Below are positions 35,820 through 44,796 of a DNA stretch of 64,000 nucleotides, piece after piece. Below the pieces are notes generated by a model. That model saw only the letters and a list, made by a program, of their open reading frames with translations, was not told the origin of the DNA and did not search any database. The first letter of the stretch is position 1, and each line of letters begins with the position of its first letter. The position numbers and the translations under genes are program-made. This stretch comes from Ureibacillus galli (GTDB taxonomy: Bacteria > Bacillota > Bacilli > Bacillales_A > Planococcaceae). The stretch is taken from positions 62,001 to 126,000 of the forward strand of contig NZ_JACSQA010000004.1 in the NCBI RefSeq assembly GCF_014836845.1, given 5' to 3'.

Positions 35820-35983
35820 TTATTTCCTATTTCCTTCCAAGTTTGTAAGCACTACAATAGTAAAGGTTCATTCGATTTTTAGCATAAATAGGATGGGGAA
35901 ATCGTATGGTATGACGACCCTTGAGAGAAGTTGAATCTTTTTACAAAATTGCTCGTAAATGTAAAAGAAAAGAGGTGAAGAGA

Positions 35984-36304
35984 TTGGGGAAAACGAGAAA
36001 GGTCATGGTAGGTGTTACGTCGACTGCACTGACGCTAGGATTAGCTGGATGTGGTTCAAATACTGCTGAAGGATCTCCTCCTGATGATCAATATTGTAAT
36101 GATTGGGAATGGGATAACGATGATGGTGTATGGGAATGTGATGACAGACATTCTAGCTATTATGGTCATTATTATTATGGCGGCTCTTATTATAAAGATA
36201 AAAACTCCCTGTTAAAGAATTCAAGTTTTAAGAGCTCGAAAAGTAGTTCTTCTGTGAACAAGAGCTCTGGCTTTGGCAGTGGATCAAAAAGCTACGGGGG
36301 ATAA
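35984..36304 (+). CDS. Small lipoprotein ending in Ser/Gly-rich tail and Gly-Gly (YgiB/YjfM-like)
   Basis: A 106-aa lipoprotein. The signal peptide ends LAGC with the lipidated Cys at residue 23. Then come an acidic, Trp-rich stretch with two Cys (YCNDWEWDNDDGVWECDD), a Tyr/His/Gly segment, and a Ser/Lys/Gly tail ending SGSKSYGG. Enteric YgiB/YjfM proteins (DUF1190), also encoded beside a glutathionylspermidine-synthase-like gene, end similarly. TTG 35984 follows AGAGGTG. It is the first gene of a five-gene operon. I infer the tail may be modified by the ATP-grasp enzyme. Confidence 0.7.
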   Translation: MGKTRKVMVGVTSTALTLGLAGCGSNTAEGSPPDDQYCNDWEWDNDDGVWECDDRHSSYYGHYYYGGSYYKDKNSLLKNSSFKSSKSSSSVNKSSGFGSGSKSYGG

Positions 36305-36348
36305 GAACCCCCTTTATGAAAAATAGAAGTTAAAAAGGGAGGTACACA

Positions 36349-36747
36349 ATGAATTTATATCTTAATTTTGCATCGTATGTAGGGGTTTCTTTACTGCTTC
36401 TTATCGTAGGAGTTGTTTTATTTACGATCAGTACACCGAAATTAAAGGAATTTCGTTTAATCGCTGAAAAAAATGTCACGGCAGCAATGTCCCTTGGAGG
36501 GAAAATTTTTGGTTTAGCAATTGTATTAGGTGCGGCAGCACAATATTCGGTTTCTCTTCTTGACATGTTACTTTGGGGAGCAATCGGAATTGTCGCTCAA
36601 ATTATCGTCTTTATTTTAGCGGAAGTGTTAACGATTCGCTTTAGTATCCATCAAGCAATCGAAGAGGATAATCGAGCAGTAGGAACGATGTTATTATCTT
36701 TATCGTTAGCCGTTGGTTGGATTATTGCCAACTGTTTATCTTACTAG
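36349..36747 (+). CDS. DUF350 membrane protein (YjfL-like)
   Basis: A 132-aa protein with four membrane helices in two similar halves (about 7-27, 45-65, 74-96, 107-130), matching DUF350, the YjfL family. The motif region FRLIAEKNVTAAMSLGGKIFG is typical. Its role is unknown; in other bacteria it is found with glutathionylspermidine-synthase-like enzymes and ion channels, as here. The start follows AGGGAGG. Confidence 0.82.
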   Translation: MNLYLNFASYVGVSLLLLIVGVVLFTISTPKLKEFRLIAEKNVTAAMSLGGKIFGLAIVLGAAAQYSVSLLDMLLWGAIGIVAQIIVFILAEVLTIRFSIHQAIEEDNRAVGTMLLSLSLAVGWIIANCLSY

Positions 36748-36765
36748 TTAGGGTGGGGAAGGACA

Positions 36766-37227
36766 ATGAAAGCATTAACTTACTATCTCGATAAAGGAAA
36801 TGGCCATTATGAGCCATTTTATGAATATACAACAGCCAATGTTGGAATCGATGAATTTTACGCGAGGCAGTTATGTACGTACTTCATCTTAAGAGGAACC
36901 CAATACGAACTCACTTCCAATGAAATGCTTGGGGAAGAAGAGATTTTAGTGATTAAAGAAATCGGCAGAAACTACCCAGGAGAAGATGAAAAAAGTTTTC
37001 GTGGTATGGGCGTCCATATCGAGTTTCGTAGCCCTGATGAACGGAATAATTTCCCGTTATTATCTCGCATTCCTTGTCCTTCCCACTTCGATGTCCTTCG
37101 CTACCTTGTAAAGGATGTCGTCGATGTACCGGGCATCGGACAAAAACTCGTAACTTCAACGGAAATCGATGAGGACCGGGGAGTTTATGTCCTATATGTC
37201 AAGGATGTAGGAGAGGGAACAGCGTGA
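36766..37227 (+). CDS. Conserved protein of the DUF350/ATP-grasp operon
   Basis: A 153-aa soluble protein, not recognised as a named family. It begins MKALTYYLDKGNGHYEPFYE and ends in alternating beta strands (RGVYVLYVKDVGEG). Its position between the DUF350 and ATP-grasp genes equals that of accessory proteins such as YjfK in the enteric cluster, but homology is not claimed. The GTG of the next gene overlaps its stop by 4 bp, so production is coupled to the enzyme. Confidence 0.75.
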   Translation: MKALTYYLDKGNGHYEPFYEYTTANVGIDEFYARQLCTYFILRGTQYELTSNEMLGEEEILVIKEIGRNYPGEDEKSFRGMGVHIEFRSPDERNNFPLLSRIPCPSHFDVLRYLVKDVVDVPGIGQKLVTSTEIDEDRGVYVLYVKDVGEGTA

Positions 37228-38459
37228 AGGAGTCAGTTGATTATCATACAAAACGCCAACAATTTTACCGAAATATAGAAGGATTTTGGGCTGACCTGTA
37301 TGGGGAGGAATATGCCCTATATGATATAAAGCTTTTAAAAGAAGAAGAAGTAACCCGCATTCGCCAAATTAGTGAACGTATCGGAACAATCTTTTTTAAA
37401 AGTGCTTCCTTACTTCGAAATGCGCCCGACGAAACATTACTCGAAATGGGCTTCCCAAAGGAGACGATTTCTTTTCTAAGATTAAAAACCATTCCAGCTG
37501 AGAGTGTCATTTCTCGGCTGGATTTAATTCCTTATGGAGACAGTTATAAATGTATCGAAATTAATGCGGATACACCGACATTCATTAAAGAGTTATTTTC
37601 GATTAATGGGTTCGTTTGTAGCGACTTTGGCGTGGCCAATCCGAATGAAGGAATGGAAGTTCTTTTAAGAAAAGCGGTTCGACATAGTATTAATGAAAGT
37701 ATTGCCCATCCATCCCCTCATATTGTATTTACAGCCCACGAGGACAACATTGAGGATAGGGAAACGGTACTGTTTCTTCAAAGGGGAGTGCCATCTAAAT
37801 TCACGCCCCTTCATCAGCTACAAATTCAAAGGGGAGTCGGTCTCTTTGATGAGGATGGCGTGAAAATCGATCTTCTTTACCGCCAAACTTTCCCGATTGA
37901 AAGTTTAATAACGGACGAAGACGATGAAGGAAACCCGATTGGCCAATGGTTGTTGGAGTTGGTGGAGGAAGGGAAACTGATGATCATGAATCCTCCATCT
38001 GCCTTTTTACTACAAAATAAAGCAGTTCAAGCAATTATTTGGGGTCTGCATGAAGAGCGCCATCCTTTCTATACAGATGAAGAACACGAATGGATAGAAG
38101 AATACTTTCTTCCAACTTATTTGGAGTCGGATCCATTATTAGAAAAGGGAGTTCCCTTCGTGAAAAAGCCGTCCTTTGGAAGGGAAGGTGACACGGTAGA
38201 AATTTTTAATGGGGATGGTCAACTTGTACATCAAGATGCCCAAAAATCTTATTCGGAATTTTTACCGGTCTATCAGCAATTTGTTGAACACCCAACGGTA
38301 ACTTTTCAAAGTGAAAAGGGTGTCCAACAAGGTCAGCTTTTACTTGGAAGCTTTTTATTAAATGGAAAACCATCTGCAATAGGCTATAGAGTAGGGGGAA
38401 CGATTACAAATAATCTTTCCTATTACTTACCTGTTGGACTTTTAAAGGGAGAAGGGTAA
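37224..38459 (+). CDS. Glutathionylspermidine synthase-like ATP-grasp ligase (YgiC/YjfC family)
   Basis: A 411-aa enzyme of the GSP_synth ATP-grasp fold. The hallmark EINADTPT lies at residues 112-119; VKKPSFGREGDTV near residue 314 is the ATP-grasp nucleotide-binding loop. The amidase half found in bifunctional Escherichia coli GspSA is absent, as in YgiC/YjfC. It should form a peptide-type bond between a carboxylate and an amine using ATP. Bacilli do not make glutathione or trypanothione, so the substrate is probably different; the neighbouring Gly-Gly lipoprotein is a candidate. Confidence 0.85.
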   Translation: MKESVDYHTKRQQFYRNIEGFWADLYGEEYALYDIKLLKEEEVTRIRQISERIGTIFFKSASLLRNAPDETLLEMGFPKETISFLRLKTIPAESVISRLDLIPYGDSYKCIEINADTPTFIKELFSINGFVCSDFGVANPNEGMEVLLRKAVRHSINESIAHPSPHIVFTAHEDNIEDRETVLFLQRGVPSKFTPLHQLQIQRGVGLFDEDGVKIDLLYRQTFPIESLITDEDDEGNPIGQWLLELVEEGKLMIMNPPSAFLLQNKAVQAIIWGLHEERHPFYTDEEHEWIEEYFLPTYLESDPLLEKGVPFVKKPSFGREGDTVEIFNGDGQLVHQDAQKSYSEFLPVYQQFVEHPTVTFQSEKGVQQGQLLLGSFLLNGKPSAIGYRVGGTITNNLSYYLPVGLLKGEG

Positions 38460-38464
38460 GGAGT

Positions 38465-39493
38465 ATGTGGATTTTACATAAAATTTTCTCGAAAATATCA
38501 AAGATTTCACTCCTACAGGCTGCCCTTTTAACAGTTGCTCTCATTTTAATAAGTAGTATTACGATGAGACTGGTTGAGCCGGAAACGTTCCCACGATTCA
38601 TCGATGCCCTATGGTGGACGATGACGACCCTTGTAACGGTTGGATATGGCGATTATTTTCCGCAAAGTGACGTTGGAAGACTGTTTACGATGATTCTCCT
38701 TTATACGGTCGGTATCGGTGGAATGGGGATTATTATCGGGAAAGTATTCGAGAGCTTTAGCACATATCGAAGAATGAAGGAGGAGGGGCGATTGAGCTAT
38801 TCAGGAAAGGACCATTATATTTTAATCGGGTCATCAAAAGAAAAACTGGAAAATGTCGTAGAGGAAATTGTAAGTGGTGGCTATAAAGGGGATGTGGTCA
38901 TTATTGATCACGGGGAGCGCTGCCCGATTGAATACGACAAAGTTCATTTTATAAGTGGCAATCCGGCTGAAGAAGAGGTCCTGATGAAGGCAAATATTCT
39001 GGAAGCAAAATCCGTCGCTATCTTTTCCGATGATCAACAAAATTTTGCCGAATATGCCGATGGAAAAACGTTACTTACTGCTTCCAGGGTGGAGCATATC
39101 TCGAAAAAATACGATCAAAATATTTATACGATAGTCGAAATAAAGAAAGATAAACATATTGCTTTATTTGAACATGCCAATGTGGATGAATTCATTCTGT
39201 CCAACGATTCGGTTTCCCGACTGATGGCGCAAGCAGCCCTCCATCACGGTTCGAGTAAGTTATTTAAGCAAATTTTAAGCAACACCGACGGGGAGAATCT
39301 TTATGAGATTAACGCCAAACCCGAATGGAAAACATACCGGGATGCTTCAATCGAGTTGTTTGATATGGGCGCCATTTTAATTTCAGAAGGGAGCTCTTTA
39401 GACATTGCCCGCCGTCATCATGAGCAAATTCCTGACGGAGCGAAATTATTTATCATCTGTGATGAGGGAACTTATCAAAAGATTGTTGGGTAA
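38465..39493 (+). CDS. Two-TM potassium channel with RCK (TrkA-N) domain
   Basis: A 342-aa channel subunit. TM1 at about residues 17-34, pore helix and filter TVGYGD at 58-63, TM2 at about 72-92, then a cytoplasmic RCK domain (YILIGSSKEKLENVVEEI, IFSDDQQNFAEYADGK) that controls gating. It resembles MthK and Bacillus YugO, which has roles in biofilm electrical signalling. It follows the ATP-grasp gene by 5 bp, so it is the last sure gene of the operon. Confidence 0.88.
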   Translation: MWILHKIFSKISKISLLQAALLTVALILISSITMRLVEPETFPRFIDALWWTMTTLVTVGYGDYFPQSDVGRLFTMILLYTVGIGGMGIIIGKVFESFSTYRRMKEEGRLSYSGKDHYILIGSSKEKLENVVEEIVSGGYKGDVVIIDHGERCPIEYDKVHFISGNPAEEEVLMKANILEAKSVAIFSDDQQNFAEYADGKTLLTASRVEHISKKYDQNIYTIVEIKKDKHIALFEHANVDEFILSNDSVSRLMAQAALHHGSSKLFKQILSNTDGENLYEINAKPEWKTYRDASIELFDMGAILISEGSSLDIARRHHEQIPDGAKLFIICDEGTYQKIVG

Positions 39494-39520
39494 TTGTGTC
39501 AATTATTGGTATATTAAAGG

Positions 39521-39551
39521 AAAGCCTCATTTTGGCGGGGCTTTGATTTTT
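39521..39551 (+). terminator. Terminator after the channel gene
   Basis: AAAGCC with GGCTTT, with a T-rich tail after two bases. Confidence 0.65.
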
Positions 39552-39611
39552 ATTTAGGGAAACGATTTTGAATACATAAATGCATTCCAATTGATATATG
39601 GGGAGGTTAAA

Positions 39612-40181
39612 ATGTTATCGAGAGCTGAAAGGATTAAAAGGGAGAAAGTAGAAAATCGTAAACATTTGTTAAGTCTTCCAAAAGTATTTTTATTCTTAAT
39701 AGTCAGTATCGTAATTTATTTATCATCGCTATTTTTATGGGTGAAAGCCCTTGAAGGAACAACGTATAGTGAGCTTTTGGAATCGGTCATCCAAATGAAT
39801 ATTATAGCGGTTGGTTTATTTATCGCTTTAGGTTGTTTAAATTGGGAGTTGATTACGGTCATCATCAGGTCACTGCTCAAAATAGTATTCATGGTATGGG
39901 TTGTTTTGATGGTGCTGTTCTTCCCGATGAGTTCTATGGGTGAAAGCGTTTGGTTAATCGGACTTCCGTTTTTCTTTGTTTATCTGGAAGTGTTATTAGA
40001 CATAAATGATGTTTTAAACCAAGTAAAAAAGGATTTCGCTATCCCGAAAATGAAGTTTGTGAATGGGGATATGTTAAAAAATCATTCGATTGCCATTTCA
40101 ATCATCTTTTTAGCTGTCCTAAATGTAGTTATATCATATTTTATCGGTGATCTTTTAGAGGCAATAACCGTGTTCGGATAG
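39612..40181 (+). CDS. Membrane protein of unknown function
   Basis: A 189-aa protein with a basic N-terminus (SRAERIKREKVENRKH) and about five helices (for example 24-43, 57-78, 88-112, 116-133, 156-180). ATG 39612 follows GGGGAGG; an earlier in-frame ATG at 39591 lacks a site. No family is recognised. It lies between two terminators, so it is a separate unit from the channel operon. Confidence 0.7.
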   Translation: MLSRAERIKREKVENRKHLLSLPKVFLFLIVSIVIYLSSLFLWVKALEGTTYSELLESVIQMNIIAVGLFIALGCLNWELITVIIRSLLKIVFMVWVVLMVLFFPMSSMGESVWLIGLPFFFVYLEVLLDINDVLNQVKKDFAIPKMKFVNGDMLKNHSIAISIIFLAVLNVVISYFIGDLLEAITVFG

Positions 40182-40206
40182 AGAATATTGACATATGGAT
40201 ACAAAA

Positions 40207-40247
40207 TCTAACGACAATGCGTAACGCGTTTGTTGTTAGGTTTTTTT
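40207..40247 (+). terminator. Strong terminator after the membrane protein
   Basis: CTAACGACAA with TTGTTGTTAG and a seven-T tail; the loop itself can pair further. Confidence 0.85.
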
Positions 40248-40399
40248 ATGTTTTCAGGCGTATTAAAAGGGAGTTATTTGTTGCAAATTTGTTAAAGTTC
40301 AACATTAATTCACAAAATTTATCACCTATCCCTAATGATTAAATCTATAATGGTGTAGAAGAATCGTGTCATTACAATAAAAGTAGGTGTTGGAGATAA

Positions 40400-40966
40400 A
40401 TGTTACCTATCAAAAGACAACAACAAATTTTAACATGGTTAGAACAAGAAGGGACATTGCGAGTTTCTGAAATTAGTGAAAGATTAGGAGTTTCAGAAAT
40501 GACAGTTTATCGGGATATTAAACCTTTAATCGATGAACAAAAGGTTTCTAAAACATCCAAGGGGATTACCCTTGTTGTACAAACTCCAAATTTATTAAAT
40601 CGATGTGCGTACTGTTTAAAAGAACCGACTTCAAGAATGGCAGTGCAATTAATCAAAAAGAACCAACAAATTGAGCAAGCTTGTTGTCCCCATTGCGCGC
40701 TTTTGCGATATAAGGATATTGAGCAGGACGTCTCTCAAATGATTTGCCGAGACTTTTTAAAAGATACAACAATCAGTGCAAAAACGGCTATCTATCTTTT
40801 GAATGCGGATATCCAACTGAATTGTTGCCAACCACAGGTCATTGTTTTTGAATCAAAGAAACAAGCAAAACAATTCCGAAAAGGGTTTGGTGGGACCATT
40901 TATAGTTTTGATGAAGCCATTCAAGCAATCGTTGATGAAATGCATCCGAAAAATGGTTGTTGTTAA
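40400..40966 (+). CDS. DeoR-type regulator with Cys-rich NosL-like metal-sensing domain
   Basis: A 188-aa fusion. Residues 5-55 are a DeoR helix-turn-helix (RVSEISERLGVSEMTVYRDI). The rest has ten cysteines: CAYC (69, 72), CCPHC (95, 96, 99), 116, CC (142, 143) and a C-terminal CC (187, 188). The VIVFESKKQAKQFRKGFGGT segment resembles the core of the copper-binding protein NosL. The next two genes also have copper-linked features, so it is probably a copper- or thiol-sensing repressor of this operon. The ATG follows TTGGAG. Confidence 0.7.
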   Translation: MLPIKRQQQILTWLEQEGTLRVSEISERLGVSEMTVYRDIKPLIDEQKVSKTSKGITLVVQTPNLLNRCAYCLKEPTSRMAVQLIKKNQQIEQACCPHCALLRYKDIEQDVSQMICRDFLKDTTISAKTAIYLLNADIQLNCCQPQVIVFESKKQAKQFRKGFGGTIYSFDEAIQAIVDEMHPKNGCC

Positions 40967-41013
40967 AGGTGAAATTTTCTTCCATCAGCATTAAAAAGTA
41001 AGGAGGGCTAGGC

Positions 41014-42387
41014 ATGGATGAAACAACGAATCGTCTAGAAGAAAAAAGTAAAAAAACAACGAAAGCGGCCCTATATAAATCGGTATGGCGATGGCATTTT
41101 TACGCAGGGATTATTTTTGCTCCTTTCCTAATCATTCTCGCCGTTACAGGTTCCATTTATTTATTTAAGCCACAAATTGAACAAGTCATTTATAAAGATT
41201 ATTATGAGGTAAACCCACAAGGGGAGAAAATCTCCGCTTCTGCGCAAATAGAAGAAGTGAAAAAACTGTACCCGGATGCCGTCGTAACCCAATATCGTCC
41301 AGGAGAAAATGACGAACGTTCAAGTGAAGTGGGCATCATTTCCAATGATGAGTCGTTAACGGTTTTTATAGATCCGTATACAGGGGAGTCCCTTGGTGAA
41401 TTAAATAATAATGATCGAATCATGGATCGAATTGAAGAATTTCACGGAGAATTAATGGCGGGAACAATCGGAGACCGAATCGTAGAATTAGCTGCTTGCT
41501 GGGCGATTGTACTCATTGTGACAGGCCTTTTCTTATGGTTTCCGAGGAAGAAAAAGGACCTGTCGGGAGTGCTGTTTCCAAGGCTATCGAAAGGAAAAAA
41601 GGTTTTCAGAAGAGACATGCATGCAGTACCTGCCTTTTGGATCACAGCAGGAATGTTATTTCTTATTATGACCGGATTGCCTTGGTCCGGATTATGGGGA
41701 AATCAATTTCAGACAATCGTTACGAATACAGGAGAAGGGTATCCACCATCTGTTTGGATTGGTAATGCCCCAACGTCCAATGTAAAAACAAAGGAAATTG
41801 CCGATGTCCCTTGGGCGGCGGAAAATTTAGAAGTACCGAAGTCTGAAGTGGAAGGGTATGTACCCATTTCCATTGACGATGTAGTAGAGGTCGCCAATCG
41901 AGTAGGGATGCATCCGAGTTATACGGTCATTTTCCCAAATGGTAAAGAAGGGGTATTCACATTATCTGCCTTTCCTCCAAAAGCACAGGATGAAGCAACG
42001 ATTCATATCGACCAATATTCTGGTGCGGTGCTTGCTGATTATCGTTATGATAACTACGGCGTAATGGGGAAAATCATCGCTTGGGGAATCACATTACATA
42101 AAGGAACACAATTTGGTCTCATCAACCAACTTATTAGTCTTGTCATTTGTTTAGGGATTATTTTTGTTGTCGTAAGTGGATTTTACCTTTGGTGGAAACG
42201 GAAGCCGACACATAGTTTAGGGGCTCCGAAGGCCATTAGTATAAAGAAAATGAAGCTCTTCCTATTATTGATGATTGCGCTCGGTATACTGTTTCCTTTA
42301 GTTGGATTGTCTCTTATTATTGTTTTCTTAATAGATTGGCTGATTATTAAAAGAATCTCGAAAGTTAGGATGTTTTTCAATGCATAA
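41014..42387 (+). CDS. PepSY-associated TM protein (PepSY_TM family)
   Basis: A 457-aa membrane protein with four helices (about 24-48, 160-178, 204-226, 371-391) and a fifth hydrophobic end near 407-448. The opening SVWRWHFYAGIIFAPFLIIL with a conserved His, PepSY domains at about 70-110 and 290-340, and the HEF/HG segments are typical. Family members are linked to iron, haem or copper reduction at the membrane. The start follows AAGGAGGG. It overlaps the YtkA-like gene by 8 bp. No substrate can be read. Confidence 0.85.
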   Translation: MDETTNRLEEKSKKTTKAALYKSVWRWHFYAGIIFAPFLIILAVTGSIYLFKPQIEQVIYKDYYEVNPQGEKISASAQIEEVKKLYPDAVVTQYRPGENDERSSEVGIISNDESLTVFIDPYTGESLGELNNNDRIMDRIEEFHGELMAGTIGDRIVELAACWAIVLIVTGLFLWFPRKKKDLSGVLFPRLSKGKKVFRRDMHAVPAFWITAGMLFLIMTGLPWSGLWGNQFQTIVTNTGEGYPPSVWIGNAPTSNVKTKEIADVPWAAENLEVPKSEVEGYVPISIDDVVEVANRVGMHPSYTVIFPNGKEGVFTLSAFPPKAQDEATIHIDQYSGAVLADYRYDNYGVMGKIIAWGITLHKGTQFGLINQLISLVICLGIIFVVVSGFYLWWKRKPTHSLGAPKAISIKKMKLFLLLMIALGILFPLVGLSLIIVFLIDWLIIKRISKVRMFFNA

Positions 42388-42847
42388 GAAAAAAATGATA
42401 TGGATGTTTCTTTTCATTGTGATGCTTAGTGGATGTTCCCTGAAACCGGACGTTGCCAAGCTCTATAAAGAAGAATCGCCCCTTCAATCAGAAATTATTA
42501 TTCCTGACACATTTTCAGCCAATGAAAAAGAGACAATTAAAGTCATTCTGACACAACACGGGGAAAGAGTAGAAGATGCAGATTTTGTCCATTTTGAAAT
42601 TTGGAAACAAGATGGAACGGTCACATATTATATGGAAGAAGCCTTTGATTTAGGCAACGGTGTGTATGGAATTAGTAAAGATTTTAATAGTGACGGTCTC
42701 TATTTTGTAAAAGTACATGCTGGCAATAATGGATCGATTATCGTTCCACAAAAACAATTTGTTGTGGGCAGTCTTTCTAAAAGTGAATTGGACTTTTTAC
42801 AAAAAGGACAACAAAGTCAAATCGAAGGGCATGAACATCATCATTAA
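42380..42847 (+). CDS. YtkA-like lipoprotein with His-rich C-terminus
   Basis: A 155-aa lipoprotein with lipobox LSGC (Cys19), a central beta-sandwich like YtkA/FixH-associated domains (VLTQHGERVEDADFVHFEIW, YFVKVHAGNNGSI), and a terminal GHEHHH tail. YtkA-like proteins are thought to help copper handling or cytochrome oxidase assembly; the His tail fits metal binding outside the membrane. It overlaps the PepSY gene, so the two are made together. It is the last gene of the operon. Confidence 0.75.
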   Translation: MHKKKMIWMFLFIVMLSGCSLKPDVAKLYKEESPLQSEIIIPDTFSANEKETIKVILTQHGERVEDADFVHFEIWKQDGTVTYYMEEAFDLGNGVYGISKDFNSDGLYFVKVHAGNNGSIIVPQKQFVVGSLSKSELDFLQKGQQSQIEGHEHHH

Positions 42848-42854
42848 TAGAAGT

Positions 42855-42890
42855 AGAGACAACTTTCACATATAGAAAGTTGTCTCTTTT
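42855..42890. terminator. Terminator between the copper-type operon and kimA
   Basis: A 13-bp stem (AGAGACAACTTTC with GAAAGTTGTCTCT) and a TTTT tail; it probably also serves the convergent kimA transcript. Confidence 0.9.
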
Positions 42891-42893
42891 CAT

Positions 42894-44720
42894 TTATTTT
42901 TTCAAATGGTACGGTACCGTCGAAACGACGACGTTTCTTCGGAACAATAAGGAAGAACGGATAAGTATCCCCGATTGGTTGTGAAGAATATTGTGCCATG
43001 TTTTCTTCGGAATAAATTGAGGAATGATTACCGTGACTTGGTAATTGGATTCACTTGCTTTATGTTCAACGATATCAATAAATTTCATCAGTGGATGAAT
43101 GACACTTCGATATTGAGAATGCAAGGTTACTAATCTTACATCAGGCTGCCACTTCTTCCACTTTTCCTCAAAGGCTTTTTCATCCTCTCGATCAAAAGAA
43201 ACATAGACGGCATACAGTTGGTCAGGCGAAAAAGCTTTCGCATAATTTAAGGAATTCTCGACCACTCGAGTCATACCAGCGACCGGAACGATCATTACAT
43301 TTCCATTAATGGCCTTTAGTTCATGATGGTTGGTAAATCTAAGTTGGTCACCGACATCACGATAATGTTTTCTAATGCGATGGAAAGCAAAAATGATAAT
43401 AGGTAAAAATATAAAGATTGACCAGACTTGTTCGAATTTAGTGATAAAGAACATCATTGTCACAATAAAACTAATGATAGCGCCTATGGAGTTAATGATT
43501 AATTTCGGAACCCATCCTTGCGGTTTTTCTTTAATCCATTTTACAATCATCCCGGTTTGAGAAAGGGTAAATGGAATGAACACACCTACTGCATACAGTG
43601 GGATAAGATGTTCCGTTTGTGCTTGAAAAGCAAAAATTAAAATAATCGAAGCAGCCCCAAGTATGATAATGCCATTTGAATAACCTAATCGGTCTCCTCT
43701 TGCAAGAAACATTCTTGGAATGAACTTATCTTTTGCAAGGTTAACGGCAAGTAATGGGAAAGCAGAATAACCCGTATTTGCAGCTAAGATTAATATTAAA
43801 GCTGTAGTTCCTTGAATAAAGAAGTACATGAAATTACGTCCAAATGTTTCTTCTGCAATTTGTGAGACGACGGTTACTTCGGCACTTGGAGAGATTCCGT
43901 AAAAGTAAGCTAAAAATACAATCCCTGTAAATAATACCGCTAGTAAGCCACCCATCATTAATAAGGTTTTCGCCGCGTTCTTTGGTGCTGGATCTTTAAA
44001 ATTAGGGATGGCGTTCGAAATCGCTTCAACTCCTGTAAGAGCAGAACAACCAGAGGCAAACGCCTTTAAAAGGATAAACAAACTAACCCCCGCAACAGGA
44101 GTACCCATTTCAGTATGCAATGCTGGTGTAGCTTGACCTGTTACAATATGATAAATACTCACAGCGATTAAAATAAATAAAGCAAGCACAAATAAGTAGA
44201 CGGGGTATGCCAATATAGAGGCAGACTCTGTGACTCCCCTTAAATTTAAAATGGTAAGTAGAACTACAAAAATAACCGCAATTTCTACATTAAAAGGGTG
44301 TAACGCTGGGAATGCAGATGTAATCGCATCGGTACCAGCAGAGACACTTACGGCTACCGTTAATATATAGTCTACTAAAAGGGAACCCCCTGCAATTAAA
44401 CCTGAATTTATGCCTAAGTTGCTTTTTGATACGACATACGCTCCACCTCCATGAGGATAAGCGAAAATAATTTGTCTATAAGACAAGATAAGCGCTACTA
44501 AAAGAATTAAAACACCCAATGCAATAGGGAGAGAGTACCAATATGCCAATACGCCTAATGTTGCCAAAACAATTAGGATTTGTTCTGGACCATATGCTAC
44601 GGATGATAGGGCATCCGAAGATAAGATAGCTAATGCTTTCGCTTTGTTTAGTTTTTGTTCACCAAGTTCAGTTGATTTCAGCGGTTTTCCAATTAAAACC
44701 CTTTTGATAGATGAAATCAT
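42894..44720 (-). CDS. kimA: High-affinity potassium importer KimA
   Basis: A 608-aa APC-superfamily transporter. The N-terminus SIKRVLIGKPLKSTELGEQK, SYRQIIFAYPHGGGAYVVSK, and SSDALSSVAYG closely match Bacillus subtilis KimA (YdaO) over the length, including the C-terminal cytoplasmic domain ending in a PYHLKK-type end. It has twelve predicted helices. KimA imports K+ with protons and in Bacillus subtilis is controlled by a c-di-AMP riboswitch and by the nucleotide itself. The same riboswitch class is found upstream here, with an RCK-like gene between. The ATG follows GAGGAG. Confidence 0.93.
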   Translation of the reverse strand: MISSIKRVLIGKPLKSTELGEQKLNKAKALAILSSDALSSVAYGPEQILIVLATLGVLAYWYSLPIALGVLILLVALILSYRQIIFAYPHGGGAYVVSKSNLGINSGLIAGGSLLVDYILTVAVSVSAGTDAITSAFPALHPFNVEIAVIFVVLLTILNLRGVTESASILAYPVYLFVLALFILIAVSIYHIVTGQATPALHTEMGTPVAGVSLFILLKAFASGCSALTGVEAISNAIPNFKDPAPKNAAKTLLMMGGLLAVLFTGIVFLAYFYGISPSAEVTVVSQIAEETFGRNFMYFFIQGTTALILILAANTGYSAFPLLAVNLAKDKFIPRMFLARGDRLGYSNGIIILGAASIILIFAFQAQTEHLIPLYAVGVFIPFTLSQTGMIVKWIKEKPQGWVPKLIINSIGAIISFIVTMMFFITKFEQVWSIFIFLPIIIFAFHRIRKHYRDVGDQLRFTNHHELKAINGNVMIVPVAGMTRVVENSLNYAKAFSPDQLYAVYVSFDREDEKAFEEKWKKWQPDVRLVTLHSQYRSVIHPLMKFIDIVEHKASESNYQVTVIIPQFIPKKTWHNILHNQSGILIRSSLLFRRNVVVSTVPYHLKK

Positions 44721-44796
44721 TTTGATTGCTCCTCTTCATAATATTTTCTTCTACATGTCAAAATGGATTGAATTTTAAAGCGATGAATATCGTTTT

